Positions 12,847 through 28,226 of a DNA stretch of 64,000 nucleotides are shown in pieces. Source of the DNA: Prostheceraeus crozeri (Eukaryota > Platyhelminthes > Polycladida > Euryleptidae); assembly GCA_907163375.1 (NCBI GenBank), contig CAJQUW010012532.1, positions 1 to 64,000 on the forward strand. Direction: 5' to 3'. Each line of letters starts with the position of its first letter. Position 1 is the stretch's first letter. Both the position numbers and the translations under genes were made by a program. The notes under the pieces were generated by a model, which saw only the letters and a list, made by a program, of their open reading frames with translations, had not been told where the DNA came from and ran no database searches.

Positions 12847-14557
12847 AGAAAACATAGCTGCCACTTATGACAGTCCAGTGGAAGAAATGCAGTAACTGAG
12901 GCAAAGCAGCATCGCATCATTTTGATTGACTGTTGCGATCTGCATCTGTGGTAAACTTCACTGCGGTAAACGTGTTTATTGAGGCTGAATGACGCTCATT
13001 ATATTTAGAAAAGACTTGTGACTTCTTCAAATGGAAAGTTCAGGGTGTTCCACTAACCAGATTTTCCTAGATTTTTCAAATGCTGAAAAGGGACTGTTTC
13101 TCAATAAGATGAACACACTCCTCTTGAAACAAATGCAATCTGTGGTGGGTTAAAATATCAATTGCCTGCACTATACACTTCTCAGCCAAAGATAGCGTCC
13201 ATCGTCGGACGCAAGTTGATAGATTTTGAGTCAATATCATACCATCCATTCCAATAATCCATTACTCTTTTCTATTCTACAGACCAATAAGTAGCCTACA
13301 TGAGATCTTTATTCAAACGACTTGCACTCTCAATGCCAAATCGCTAACCGAAATCGAAACCTTTCAGAAATTGCAACGGCAACCACAACCAAGAACATCA
13401 ATAGCCAATCACATTCGACAATCGACGCTTTAGCAACGTGCACCTGACTACTACCTCTCATCTCACATGCGTGATCAGTAACAAGCCGGACACATAAATA
13501 TTCACACATATAAGCTCTGACACGCTCCTGTTCATCGGACCTGATCTGGCTGGCTAGCAGGATCTCTCATTCGTGGAATCCTTCACCCTATACTGAAAAT
13601 CAAACATGCATCAACCACTTCCGAAGATCAGCTGCCTGCATCCCAACAATACTCATCATCGTCTTAAAAATACTACTCACCAGTTGTGTCCAATTCTGTA
13701 GTCATCTCCGGAGTCGCACTCTCAGTCGTTGTTGGCAAGTCTGAGGTAGAGCTCGGTGATTCTGAAACGAGACATACTACGTACATCTACTCGTACATTT
13801 GCTGCATCACATTTCATCAAAGGCACAAACATCACACTACAATTACCCTACTAGTCCAAGCAATCTACAACGAACTACACTTCAGCACGACACAAATTGA
13901 TTGCAATGCTTTCAAAAGTGGCTTCTCATGAAAACGCATACAATTTCTAGTGTCCACTTCAAAATTGAGACTACACATGCCATAGGCCTAATCTTGTTTG
14001 TCTGCTTTAGCTTACTCTTCAACAAAAAATTGACTCAAACGACAATCATTCTATGCTCCTGTAGAAATTAAAAGCGATTTATCCCTTACAAAAGGCATGT
14101 CTGCATCAATTTACATCTGCAGGTGCCTTGGAATGTGTAGGATATCACAAGATACGTGTGCGTAAACGTGTTTTTGATATAGATGCTTCCATTTCTATGC
14201 ATTTTCACTACAAAGTACTTGCAAAAATGGCTTCGACTATTCATGAATTAACCCGACTATTTGTGTCCTAACTTATACAAATCATAATGGACTACACCGT
14301 ACATGCACCTAAGAAAGTGATCTGCATGAACAAGGTAGGGATGCGTAGACGCGTTTTCTATCTAGCGGCATCAACACCTACGCGTTTCACAATCACAAGA
14401 CGGCAGTTGTGAATAGTAATCGTTCATTGCTGGCAAAACTCGATGATTTGTCACTTTACTTGTAGAAATCTGCATCACCTCCATCCGAAGATAGCTACAA
14501 GTGAAGTTGAAATAGTGAATGAGAAAGAAATCTAACCGCTTGGAAAGGACGTTATTC
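12847..14557 (+). repeat. Satellite unit 7
   Basis: The unit is 1711 bp. It carries AAAGCAGCATCG in place of AAAGCCGCATCG near 12903, a variant that returns in units 17 and 18, which suggests sequence exchange along the array. Confidence 0.93.
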
Positions 14558-16268
14558 AGAAAACATAGCTGCCACATATGACAGTCCAGTGGAAGAAATG
14601 CAGTAACTGAGGCAAAGCCGCATCGCATCATTTTGATTGACTGTTGCGATCTGCATCTGTGGTAAACTTCACTGCGGTAAACGTGTTTATTGAGGCTGAA
14701 TGACGCTCATTATATTTAGAAAAGACTTGTGACTTCTTCAAATGGAAAGTTCAGGGTGTTCCACTAACCAGATTTTCCTAGATTTTTCAAATGCTGAAAA
14801 GGGACTGTTTCTCAACAACATGGACACACTCCTCTTGAAACAAATGCAATCTGTGGTGGGTTAAAATATCAATTGCCTGCACTATACACTTCTCAGCCAA
14901 AGATAGCGTCCATCGTCGGACGCAAGTTGATAGATTTTGAGTCAATATCATACCATCCATTCCAATAATCCATTACTCTTTTCTATTCTACAGACCAATA
15001 AGTAGCCTACATGAGATCTTTATTCAAACGACTTGCACTCTCAATGCCAAATCGCTAACCGAAATCGAAACCTTTCAGAAATTGCAACGGCAACCACAAC
15101 CAAGAGCATCAATAGCCAATCACATTCGACAATCGACGCTTTAGCAACGTGCACCTGACTACTACCTCTCATCTCACATGCGTGATCAGTAACAAGCCGG
15201 ACACATAAATATTCACACACATAAGCTCTGACACGCTCCTGTTCATCGGACCTGATCTGGCTGGCTAGCAGGATCTCTCATTCGTGGAATCCTTCACCCT
15301 ATACTGAAAATCAAACATGCATCAACCACTTCCGAAGATCAGCTGCCTGCATCCCAACAATACTCATCATGTCTTAAAAATACTACTCACCAGTTGTGTC
15401 CAATTCTGTAGTCATCTCCGGAGTCGTACTCTCAGTCGTTGTTGGCAAGTCTGAGGTAGAGCTCGGTGATTCTGAAACGAGACATACTACGTACATCTAC
15501 TCGTACATTTGCTGCATCACATTTCATCAAAGGCACAAACATCACACTACAATTACCCTACTAGTCCAAGCAATCTACAACGAACTACACTTCAGCACGA
15601 CACAAATTGATTGCAATGCTTTCAAAAGTGGCTTCTCATGAAAACGCATACAATTTCTAGTGTCCACTTCAAAATTGAGACTACACATGCCATAGGCCTA
15701 ATCTTGTTTGTCTGCTTTAGCTTACTCTTCAACAAAAAATTGACTCAAACGACAATCATTCTATGCTCCTGTAGAAATTGAAAGCGATTTATCCCTTACA
15801 AAAGGCATGTCTGCATCAATTTACATCTGCAGGTGGCTTGGAATGTGTAGGATATCACAAGATACGTGTGCGTAAACGTGCTTTTGATATAGATCCTTCC
15901 ATTTCTATGCATTTTCACTACAAAGTACTTGCAAAAATGGCTTCGACTATTCATGAATTAACCCGACCATTTGTGTCCTAACTTATACAAATCATAATGG
16001 ACTACACCGTACATGCACCTAAGAAAGTGATCTGCATGAACAAGGTAGGGATGCGTAGACGCGTTTTCTATCTAGCGGCATCAACACCTACGCGTTTCAC
16101 AATCACAAGACGGCAGTTGTGAATAGTAATCGTTCATTGCTGGCAAAACTCGATGATTTGTCACTTTACTTGTAGAAATCTGCATCACCTCCATCCAAAG
16201 ATAGCTACAAGTGCTGTTGAAATAGTGAATGAGAAAAGAAATCTAGCCGCTTGGAAAGGACGTTATTC
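14558..16268 (+). repeat. Satellite unit 8
   Basis: The unit is 1711 bp. It shares GATCCTTCC and GTGGCTTGG with unit 10 and carries CAAGTGCTGTTGAAATAG plus an extra A in GAGAAAAGAAATC near its end, as units 21 and 22 do. Confidence 0.93.
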
Positions 16269-17982
16269 AGAAAACATAGCTGCCACTTATGACAGTCCAG
16301 TGGAAGAAATGCAGTAACTGAGGCAAAGCCGCATCGCATCATTTTGATTGACTGTTGCGATCTGCATCTGTGGTAAACTTCACTGCGGTAAACGTGTTTA
16401 TTGAGGCTGAATGACGCTCATTATATTAAGAAAAGACTTGTGACTTCTTCAAATGGAAAGTTCAGGGTGTTCCACTAACCAGATTTTCCTAGATTTTTCA
16501 AATGCTGAAAAGGGACTGTTTCTCAACAACATGGACACACTCCTCTTGAAACAAATGCAATCTGTGGTGGGTTAAAATATCAATTGCCTGCACTACGTAT
16601 ACACTTCTCAGCCAAAGATAGCGTCCATCGTCGGACGCAAGTTGATAGATTTTGAGTCAATATCATACCATCCATTCCAATAATCCATTACTCTTTTCTA
16701 TTCTACAGACCAATAAGTAGCCTACATGAGATCTTTATTCAAACGACTTGCACTCTCAATGCCAAATCGCTAACCGAAATCGAAACCTTTCAGAAATTGC
16801 AACGGCAACCACAACCAAGAGCATCAATAGCCAATCACATTCGACAATCGACGCTTTAGCAACGTGCACCTGACTACTACCTCTCATCTCACATGCGTGA
16901 TCAGTAACAAGCCGGACACATAAATATTCACACACATAAGCTCTGACACGCTCCTGTTCATCGGACCTGATCTGGCTGGCTAGCAGGATCTCTCATTCGT
17001 GGAATCCTTCACCCTATACTGAAAATCAAACATGCATCAACCACTTCCGAAGATCAGCTGCCTGCATCCCAACAATACTCATCATCGCTTAAAAATACTA
17101 CTCACCAGTTGTGTCCAATTCTGTAGTCATCTCCGGAGTCGTACTCTCAGTCGTTGTTGGCAAGTCTGAGGTAGAGCTCGGTGATTCTGAAACGAGACAT
17201 ACTACGTACATCTACTCGTACATTTGCTGCATCACATTTCATCAAAGGCACAAACATCACACTACAATTACCCTACTAGTCCAAGCAATCTACAACGAAC
17301 TACACTTCAGCACGACACAAATTGATTGCAATGCTTTCAAAAGTGACTTCTCATGAAAACGCATACAATTTCTAGTGTCCACTTCAAAATTGAGACTACA
17401 CATGCCAAAGGCCTAATCTTGTTTGTCTGCTTTAGCTTACTCTTCAACAAAAAATTGACTCAAACGACAATCATTCTATGCTCCTGTAGAAATTGAAAGC
17501 GATTTATCCCTTACAAAAGGCATGTCTGCATCAATTTACATCTGCAGGTGCCTTGGAATGTGTAGGATATCACAAGATACGTGTGCGTAAACGTGTTTTT
17601 GATATAGATGCTTCCATTTCTATGCATTTTCACTACAAAGTACTTGCAAAAATGGCTTCGACTATTCATGAATTAACCCGACTATTTGTGTCCTAACTTA
17701 TACAAATCATAATGGACTACACCGTACATGCACCTAAGAAAGTGATCTGCATGAACAAGGTAGGGATGCGTAGACGCGTTTTCTATCTAGCGGCATCAAC
17801 ACCTACGCGTTTCACAATCACAAGACGGCAGTTGTGAATAGTAATCGTTCATTGCTGGCAAAACTCGATGATTTGTCACTTTACTTGTAGAAATCTGCAT
17901 CACCTCCATCCGAAGATAGCTACAAGTGAAGTTGAAATAGTGAATGAGAAAGAAATCTAGCCGCTTGGAAAGGACGTTATTC
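16269..17982 (+). repeat. Satellite unit 9 (dimer phase A)
   Basis: The unit is 1714 bp. It has the 4-bp longer ACTACGTATACAC form and matches units 11 and 13 in this respect. Confidence 0.93.
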
Positions 17983-19691
17983 AGAAAACATAGCTGCCAC
18001 ATATGACAGTCCAGTGGAAGAAATGCAGTAACTGAGGCAAAGCCGCATCGCATCATTTTGATTGACTGTTGCGATCTGCATCTGTGGTAAACTTCACTGC
18101 GGTAAACGTGTTTATTGAGGCTGAATGACGCTCATTATATTAAGAAAAGACTTGTGACTTCTTCAAATGGAAAGTTCAGGTTGTTCCACTAACCAGATTT
18201 TCCTAGATTTTCAAATGCTGAAAAGGGACTGTTTCTCAACAACACGGACACACTCCTCTTGAAACAAATGCAATCTGTGGTGGGTTAAAATATCAATTGC
18301 CTGCACTATACACTTCTCAGCCAAAGATAGCGTCCATCGTCGGACGCAAGTTGATAGATTTTGAGTCAATATCATACCATCCATTCCAATAATCCATTAC
18401 TCTTTTCTATTCTACAGACCAATAAGTAGCCTACATGAGATCTTTATTCAAACGACTTGCACTCTCAATGCCAAATCGCTAACCGAAATCGAAACCTTTC
18501 AGAAATTGCAACGGCAACCACAACCAAGAACATCAATAGCCAATCACATTCGACAATCGACGCTTTAGCAACGTGCACCTGACTACTACCTCTCATCTCA
18601 CATGCGTGATCAGTAACCAGCCGGACACATAAATATTCACACACATAAGCTCTGACACGCTCCTGTTCATCGGACCTGATCTGGCTGGCTAGCAGGATCT
18701 CTCATTCGTGGAATCCTTCACCCTATACTGAAAATCAAACATGCATCAACCACCTCCGAAGATCAACTGCCTGCATCCCAACAATACTCATCATCTCTTA
18801 AAAATACTACTCACCAGTTGTGTCCAATTCTGTAGTCATCTCCGGAGTCGTACTCTCAGTCGTTGTTGGCAAGTCTGAGGTAGAGCTCGGTGATTCTGAA
18901 ACGAGACATACTACGTACATCTACTCGTACATTTGCTGCATCACATTTCATCAAAGGCACAAACATCACACTACAATTACCCTACTAGTCCAAGCAATCT
19001 ACAACGAACTACACTTCAGCACGACACAAATTGATTGCAATGCTTTCAAAAGTGGCTTCTCATGAAACCGCATACAATTTCTAGTGTCCACTTCAAAATT
19101 GAGACTACACATGCCATAGGCCTAATCTTGTTTGTCTGCTTTAGCTTACTCTTCAACAAAAAATTGACTCAAACGACAATCATTCTATGCTCCTGTAGAG
19201 ATTGAAAGCGATTTATCCCTTACAAAAGGCATGTCTGCATCAATTTACATCTGCAGGTGGCTTGGAATGTGTAGGATATCACAAGATACGTGTGCGTAAA
19301 CGTGCTTTTGATATAGATCCTTCCATTTCTATGCATTTTCACTACAAAGTACTTGCAAAAATGGCTTCGACTATTCATGAATTAACCCGACTATTTGTGT
19401 CCTAACTTATACAAATCATAATGGACTACACCGTACATGCACCTAAGAAAGTGATCTGCATGAACAAGGTAGGGATGCGTAGACGCGTTTTCTATCTAGC
19501 GGCATCAACACCTACGCGTTTCACAATCACAAGACGGCAGTTGTGAATAGTAATCGTTCATTGCTGGCAAAACTCGATGATTTGTCACTTTACTTGTAGA
19601 AATCTGCATCACCTCCATCCGAAGATAGCTACAAGTGAAGTTGAAATAGTGAATGAGAAAGAAATCTAACCGCTTGGAAAGGACGTTATTC
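17983..19691 (+). repeat. Satellite unit 10 (dimer phase B)
   Basis: The unit is 1709 bp. It shares CAGGTTGTTCC, GTAACCAGCCGG and GAAACCGCATAC with unit 12 and lacks the ACGT insertion. Confidence 0.93.
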
Positions 19692-21405
19692 AGAAAACAT
19701 AGCTGCCACTTATGACAGTCCAGTGGAAGAAATGCAGTAACTGAGGCAAAGCCGCATCGCATCATTTTGATTGACTGTTGCGATCTGCATCTGTGGTAAA
19801 CTTCACTGCGGTAAACGTGTTTATTGAGGCTGAATGACGCTCATTATATTAAGAAAAGACTTGTGACTTCTTCAAATGGAAAGTTCAGGGTGTTCCACTA
19901 ACCAGATTTTCCTAGATTTTTCAAATGCTGAAAAGGGACTGTTTCTCAATAAGATGAACACACTCCTCTTGAAACAAATGCAATCTGTGGTGGGTTAAAA
20001 TATCAATTGCCTGCACTACGTATACACTTCTCAGGCAAAGATAGCGTCCATCGTCGGACGCAAGTTGATAGATTTTGAGTCAATATCATACCATCCATTC
20101 CAATAATCCATTACTCTTTTCTATTCTACAGACCAATAAGTAGCCTACATGAGATCTTTATTCAAACGACTTGCACTCTCAATGCCAAATCGCTAACCGA
20201 AATCGAAACCTTTCAGAAATTGCAACGGCAACCACAACCAAGAACATCAATAGCCAATCACATTCGACAATCGACGCTTTAGCAACGTGCACCTGACTAC
20301 TACCTCTCATCTCACATGCGTGATCAGTAACAAGCCGGACACATAAATATTCACACACATAAGCTCTGACACGCTCCTGTTCATCGGACCTGATCTGGCT
20401 GGCTAGCAGGATCTCTCATTCGTGGAATCCTTCACCCTATACTGAAAATCAAACATGCATCAACCACCTCCGAAGATCAACTGCCTGCATCCCAACAATA
20501 CTCATCATCTCTTAAAAATACTACTCACCAGTTGTGTCCAATTCTGTAGTCATCTCCGGAGTCGTACTCTCAGTCGTTGTTGGCAAGTCTGAGGTAGAGC
20601 TCGGTGATTCTGAAACGAGACATACTACGTACATCTACTCGTACATTTGCTGCATCACATTTCATCAAAGGCACAAACATCACACTACAATTACCCTACT
20701 AGTCCAAGCAATCTACAACGAACTACACTTCAGCACGACACAAATTGATTGCAATGCTTTCAAAAGTGGCTTCTCATGAAAACGCATACAATTTCTAGTG
20801 TCCACTTCAAAATTGAGACTACACATGCCATAGGCCTAATCTTGTTTGTCTGCTTTAGCTTACTCTTCAACAAAAAATTGACTCAAACGACAATCATTCT
20901 ATGCTCCTGTAGAAATTAAAAGCGATTTATCCCTTACAAAAGGCATGTCTGCATCAATTTACATCTGCAGGTGGCTTGGAATGTGTAGGATATCACAAGA
21001 TACGTGTGCGTAAACGTGCTTTTGATATAGATGCTTCCATTTCTATGCATTTTCACTACAAAGTACTTGCAAAAATGGCTTCGACTATTCATGAATTAAC
21101 CCGACTATTTGTGTCCTAACTTATACAAATCATAATGGACTACACCGTACATGCACCTAAGAAAGTGATCTGCATGAACAAGGTAGGGATGCGTAGACGC
21201 GTTTTCTATCTAGCGGCATCAACACCTACGCGTTTCACAATCACAAGACGGCAGTTGTGAATAGTAATCGTTCATTGCTGGCAAAACTCGATCATTTGTC
21301 ACTTTACTTGTAGATATCTGCATCACCTCCATCCGAAGATAGCTACAAGTGAAGTTGAAATAGTGAATGAGAAAGAAATCTAGCCGCTTGGAAAGGACGT
21401 TATTC
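19692..21405 (+). repeat. Satellite unit 11 (dimer phase A)
   Basis: The unit is 1714 bp and has ACTACGTATACAC. It shares CACCTCCGAAG with both neighbours. Confidence 0.93.
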
Positions 21406-23115
21406 AGAAAACATAGCTGCCACTTATGACAGTCCAGTGGAAGAAATGCAGTAACTGAGGCAAAGCCGCATCGCATCATTTTGATTGACTGTTGCGATCT
21501 GCATCTGTGGTAAACTTCACTGCGGTAAACGTGTTTATTGAGGCTGAATGACGCTCATTATATTAAGAAAAGACTTGTGACTTCTTCAAATGGAAAGTTC
21601 AGGTTGTTCCACTAACCAGATTTTCCTAGATTTTTCAAATGCTGAAAAGGGACTATTTCTCAATAAGATGAACACACTCCTCTTGAAACAAATGCAATCT
21701 GTGGTGGGTTAAAATATCAATTGCCTGCACTATACACTTCTCAGCCAAAGATAGCGTCCATCGTCGGACGCAAGTTGATAGATTTTGAGTCAATATCATA
21801 CCATCCATTCCAATAATCCATTACTCTTTTCTATTCTACAGACCAATAAGTAGCCTACATGAGATCTTTATTCAAACGACTTGCACTCTCAATGCCAAAT
21901 CGCTAACAGAAATCGAAACCTTTCAGAAATTGCAACGGCAACCACAACCAAGAACATCAATAGCCAATCACATTCGACAATCGACGCTTTAGCAACGTGC
22001 ACCTGACTACTACCTCTCATCTCACATGCGTGATCAGTAACCAGCCGGACACATAAATATTCACACACATAAGCTCTGACACGCTCCTGTTCATCGGACC
22101 TGATCTGGCTGGCTAGCAGGATCTCTCATTCGTGGAATCCTTCACCCTATACTGAAAATCAAACATGCATCAACCACCTCCGAAGATCAACTGCCTGCAT
22201 CCCAACAATACTCATCATGTCTTAAAAATACTACTCACCAGTTGTGTCCAATTCTGTAGTCATCTCCGGAGTTGTACTCTCAGTCGTTGTTGGCAAGTCT
22301 GAGGTAGAGCTCGGTGATTCTGAAACGAGACATACTACGTACATCTACTCGTACATTTGCTGCATCACATTTCATCAAAGGCACAAACATCACACTACAA
22401 TTACCCTACTAGTCCAAGCAATCTACAACGAACTACACTTCAGCACGACACAAATTGATTGCAATGCTTTCAAAAGTGGCTTCTCATGAAACCGCATACA
22501 ATTTCTAGTGTCCACTTCAAAATTGAGACTACACATGCCATAGGCCTAATCTTGTTTGTCTGCTTTAGCTTACTCTTCAACAAAAAATTGACTCAAACGA
22601 CAATCATTCTATGCTCCTGTAGAAATTGAAAGCGATTTATCCCTTACAAAAGGCATGTCTGCATCAATTTACATCTGCAGGTGCCTTGGAATGTGTAGGA
22701 TATCACAAGATACGTGTGCGTAAACGTGCTTTTGATATAGATGCTTCCATTTCTATGCATTTTCACTACAAAGTACTTGCAAAAATGGCTTCGACTATTC
22801 ATGAATTAACCCGACTATTTGTGTCCTAACTTATACAAATCATAATGGACTACACCGTACATGCACCTAAGAAAGTGATCTGCATGAACAAGGTAGGGAT
22901 GCGTAGACGCGTTTTCTATCTAGCGGCATCAACACCTACGCGTTTCACAATCACAAGACGGCAGTTGTGAATAGTAATCGTTCATTGCTGGCAAAACTCG
23001 ATGATTTGTCACTTTACTTGTAGAAATCTGCATCACCTCCATCCGAAGATAGCTACAAGTGAAGTTGAAATAGTGAATGAGAAAGAAATCTAACCGCTTG
23101 GAAAGGACGTTATTC
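21406..23115 (+). repeat. Satellite unit 12 (dimer phase B)
   Basis: The unit is 1710 bp and shares three private variants with unit 10 rather than with its immediate neighbours. Confidence 0.93.
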
Positions 23116-24829
23116 AGAAAACATAGCTGCCACTTATGACAGTCCAGTGGAAGAAATGCAGTAACTGAGGCAAAGCCGCATCGCATCATTTTGATTGACT
23201 GTTGCGATCTGCATCTGTGGTAAACTTCACTGCGGTAAACGTGTTTATTGAGGCTGAATGACGCTCATTATATTAAGAAAAGACTTGTGACTTCTTCAAA
23301 TGGAAAGTTCAGGGTGTTCCACTAACCAGATTTTCCTAGATTTTTCAAATGCTGAAAAGGGACTGTTTCTCAATAAGATGAACACACTCCTCTTGAAACA
23401 AATGCAATCTGTGGTGGGTTAAAATATCAATTGCCTGCACTACGTATACACTTCTCAGCCAAAGATAGCGTCCATCGTCGGACGCAAGTTGATAGATTTT
23501 GAGTCAATATCATACCATCCATTCCAATAATCCATTACTCTTTTCTATCCTACAGACCAATATGTAGCCTACATGAGATCTTTATTCAAACGACTTGCAC
23601 TCTCAATACCAAATCGCTAACCGAAATCGAAACCTTTCAGAAATTGCAACGGCAACCACAACCAAGAACATCAATAGCCAATCACATTCGACAATCGACG
23701 CTTTAGCAACGTGCACCTGACTACTACCTCTCATCTCACATGCGTGATCAGTAACAAGCCGGACACATAAATATTCACACACATAAGCTCTGACACGCTC
23801 CTGTTCATCGGACCTGATCTGGCTGGCTAGCAGGATCTCTCATTCGTGGAATCCTTCACCCTATACTGAAAATCAAACATGCATCAACCACTTCCGAAGA
23901 TCAGCTGCCTGCATCCCAACAATACTCATCATCTCTTAAAAATACTACTCACCAGTTGTGTCCAATTCTGTAGTCATCTCCGGAGTCGTACTCTCAGTCG
24001 TTGTTGGCAAGTCTGAGGTAGAGCTCGGTGATTCTGAAACGAGACATACTACGTACATCTACTCGTACATTTGCTGCATCACATTTCATCAAAGGCACAA
24101 ACATCACACTACAATTACCCTACTAGTCCAAGCAATCTACAACGAACTACACTTCAGCACGACACAAATTGATTGCAATGCTTTCAAAAGTGGCTTCTCA
24201 TGAAAACGCATACAATTTCTAGTGTCCACTTCAAAATTGAGACTACACATGCCATAGGCCTAATCTTGTTTGTCTGCTTTAGCTTACTCTTCAACAAAAA
24301 ATTGACTCAAACGACAATCATTCTATGCTCCTGTAGAAATTGAAAGCGATTTATCCCTTACAAAAGGCATGTCTGCATCAATTTACATCTGCAGGTGACT
24401 TGGAATGTGTAGGATATCACAAGATACGTGTGCGTAAACGTGTTTTTGATATAGATGCTTCCATTTCTATGCATTTTCACTACAAAGTATTTGCAAAAAT
24501 GGCTTCGACTATTCATGAATTAACCCGACCATTTGTGTCCTAACTTATACAAATCATAATGGACTACACCGTACATGCACCTAAGAAAGTGATCTGCATG
24601 AACAAGGTAGGGATGCGTAGACGCGTTTTCTATCTAGCGGCATCAACACCTACGCGTTTCACAATCACAAGACAGCAGTTGTGAATAGTAATCGTTCATT
24701 GCTGGCAAAACTCGATGATTTGTCACTTTACTTGTAGAAATCTGCATCACCTCCATCCGAAGATAGCTACAAGTGAAGTTGAAATAGTGAATGAGAAAGA
24801 AATCTAGCCGCTTGTAAAGGACGTTATTC
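23116..24829 (+). repeat. Satellite unit 13 (dimer phase A)
   Basis: The unit is 1714 bp and has ACTACGTATACAC. Private changes lie near 23547-23610. Confidence 0.93.
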
Positions 24830-26517
24830 AGAAAGCATAGCTGCCACTTATGACAGTCCAGTGGAAGAAATGCAGTAACTGAGGCAAAGCCGCATCGCAT
24901 CATTTTGATTGACTGTTGCGATCTGCATCTGTGGTAAACTTCACTGCGGTAAACGTGTTTATTGAGGCTGAATGACGCTTATTATATTAAGAAAAGACTT
25001 GTGACTTCTTCAAATGGAAAGTTCAGGATGTTCCACCAACCAGATGTTAAAAGGGACTGTTTCTCAACAACATGGACACACTCTACTTGAAACAAATGCA
25101 ATCTGTGGTGGGTTAAAATATCAATTGCCTGCACTACGTATACACTTCTCAGCCAAAGATAGCGTCCATCGTCGGACGCAAGTTGATAGATTTTGAGTCA
25201 ATATCATACCATCCATTCCAATAATCCATTACTCTTTTCTACAGACCAATAAGTAGCCTACATGAGATCTTTATTCAAACGACTTGCACTCTTAATGCCA
25301 AATCGCTGACAGAAATCGAAACCTTTCAGAAATTGCAACGGCAACCACAACCAAGAACATCAATAGCCAATCACATTCGACAATCGACGCTTTAGCAACG
25401 TGCACCTGACTACTACCTCTCATCTCACATGCGTGATCAGTAATCAGCCGGATACATAAATATTCACACACATAAGCTCTGACACGCTCCTGTTCATCGG
25501 ACCTGATCTGGCTGGCTAGCAGGATCTCTCATTCGTGGAATCCTTCACCCTATACTGAAAATCAAACATGCATCAACCACTTCCGAAGATCAGCTGCCTG
25601 CATCCCAACAATACTCATCATCTCTTAAAAATACTACTCACCAGTTGTGTCCAATTCTGTAGTCATCTCCGGAGTCGTACTCTCAGTCGTTGTTGGCAAG
25701 TCTGAGGTAGAGCTCGGTGATTCTGAAACGAGACATACACGTACATCTACTCGTACATTTGCTGCATCACATTTCATCAAAGGCACAAACATCACACTAC
25801 AATTACCCTACTAGTCCACGCAATCTACAACGAACTACACTTCAGCACGACACAAATTGATTGCAATGCTTTCAAAAGTGGCTTCTCATGAAACCGCATA
25901 CAATTTCTAGTGTCCACTTCAAAATTGAGACTACACATGCCATAGGCCTAATCTTGTTTGTCTGCTTTAGCTTACTCTTCAACAAAAAATTGACTCAAAC
26001 GACAATCATTCTATGCTCCTGTAGAGATTAAAAGCGATTTATCCCTTACAAAAGGCATGTCTGCATCAATTTACATCTGCAGGTGCCTTGGAATGTGTAG
26101 GATATCACAAGATACGTGTGCGTAAACGTGCTTTTGATATAGATGCTTCCATTTCTATGCATTTTCACTACAAAGTACTTGCAAAAATGGCTTCGACTAT
26201 TCATGAATTAACCCGACCATTTGTGTCCTAACTTATACAAATCATAATGGATTACACCGTACATGCACCTAAGAAAGTGAGCTGCATGAACAAGGTAGGG
26301 ATGCGTAGACGCGTTTTCTATCTAGCGGCATCAACACCTACGCGTTTCACAATCACAAGACGGCAGTTGTGAATAGTAATCGTTCATTGCTGGCAAAACT
26401 CGATGATTTGTCACTTTACTTGTAGAAATCTGCATCACCTCCATCCGAAGATAGCTACAAGTGAAGTTGAAATAGTGAATGAGAAAGAAATCTAGCCGCT
26501 TGGAAAGGACGTTATTC
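24830..26517 (+). repeat. Satellite unit 14 (small deletions)
   Basis: The unit is 1688 bp, shortened by a deletion of about 20 bp near 25042 (after AACCAGAT) and a second small one near 25238 (in CTTTTCTACAGACC). Confidence 0.93.
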
Positions 26518-28226
26518 AGAAAACATAGCTGCCACTTATGACAGTCCAGTGGAAGAAATGCAGTAACTGAGGCAAAGCCGCATCGCATCATTTTGATTGA
26601 CTGTTGCGATCTGCATCTGTGGTAAACTTCACTGCGGTAAACGTGTTTATTGAGGCTGAATGACGCTCATTATATTAAGAAAAGACTTGTGACTTCTTCA
26701 AATGGAAAGTTCAGGGTGTTCCACTAACCAGATTTTCCTAGATTTTTCAAATGTTGAAAAGGGACTGTTTCTCAACAAGATGAACACACTCCTCTTGAAA
26801 CAAATGCAATCTGTGGTGGGTTAAAATATCAATTGCCTGCACTATACACTTCTCAGCCAAAGATAGCGTCCATCGTCGGACGCAAGTTGATAGATTTTGA
26901 GTCAATATCATACCATCCATTCCAATAATCCATTACTCTTTTCTATTCTACAGACCAATAAGTAGCCTACATGAGATCTTTATTCAAACGACTTGCACTC
27001 TCAATGCCAAATCGCTAACCGAAATCGAAACCTTTCAGAAATTGCAACGGCAACCACAACCAAGAACATCAATAGCCAATCACATTCGACAATCGACGCT
27101 TTAGCAACGTGCACCTGACTACTACCTCTCATCTCACATGCGTGATCAGTAACAAGCCGGACACATAAATATTCACACACATAAGCTCTGACACGCTCCT
27201 GTTCATCGGACCTGATCTGGCTGGCTAGCAGGATCTCTCATTCGTGGAATCCTTCACCCTATACTGAAAATCAAATATGCATCAACCACCTCCGAAGATC
27301 AGCTGCCTGCATCCCAACAATACTCATCATGTCTTAAAAATACTACTCACCAGTTGTGTCCAATTCTGTAGTCATCTCCGGAGTTGTACTCTCAGTCGTT
27401 GTTGGCAAGTCTGAGGTAGAGCTCGGTGATTCTGAAACGAGACATACACGTACATCTACTCGTACATTTGCTGCATCACATTTCATCAAAGGCACAAACA
27501 TCACACTACAATTACCCTACTAGTCCACGCAATCTACAACGAACTACACTTCAGCACGACACAAATTGATTGCAATGCTTTCAAAAGTGGCTTCTCATGA
27601 AAACGCATACAATTTCTAGTGTCCACTTCAAAATTGAGACTACACATGCCATAGGCCTAATCTTGTTTGTCTGCTTTAGCTTACTCTTCAACAAAAAATT
27701 GACTCAAACGACAATCATTCTATGCTCCTGTAGAGATTAAAAGCGATTTATCCCTTACAAAAGGCATGTCTGCATCAATTTACATCTGCAGGTGCCTTGG
27801 AATGTGTAGGATATCACAAGATACGTGTGCGTAAACGTGCTTTTGATATAGATGCTTCCATTTCTATGCATTTTCACTACAAAGTACTTGCAAAAATGGC
27901 TTCGACTATTCATGAATTAACCCGACCATTTGTGTCCTAACTTATACAAATCATAATGGATTACACCGTACATGCACCTAAGAAAGTGATCTGCATGAAC
28001 AAGGTAGGGATGCGTAGACGCGTTTTCTATCTAGCGGCATCAACACCTACGCGTTTCACAATCACAAGACGGCAGTTGTGAATAGTAATCGTTCATTGCT
28101 GGCAAAACTCGATGATTTGTCACTTTACTTGTAGAAATCTGCATCACCTCCATCCGAAGATAGCTACAAGTGAAGTTGAAATAGTGAATGAGAAAGAAAT
28201 CTAGCCGCTTGGAAAGGACGTTATTC
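26518..28226 (+). repeat. Satellite unit 15
   Basis: The unit is 1709 bp. It shares the CATACACGTAC form and CTAGTCCACGC with unit 14. Confidence 0.93.
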
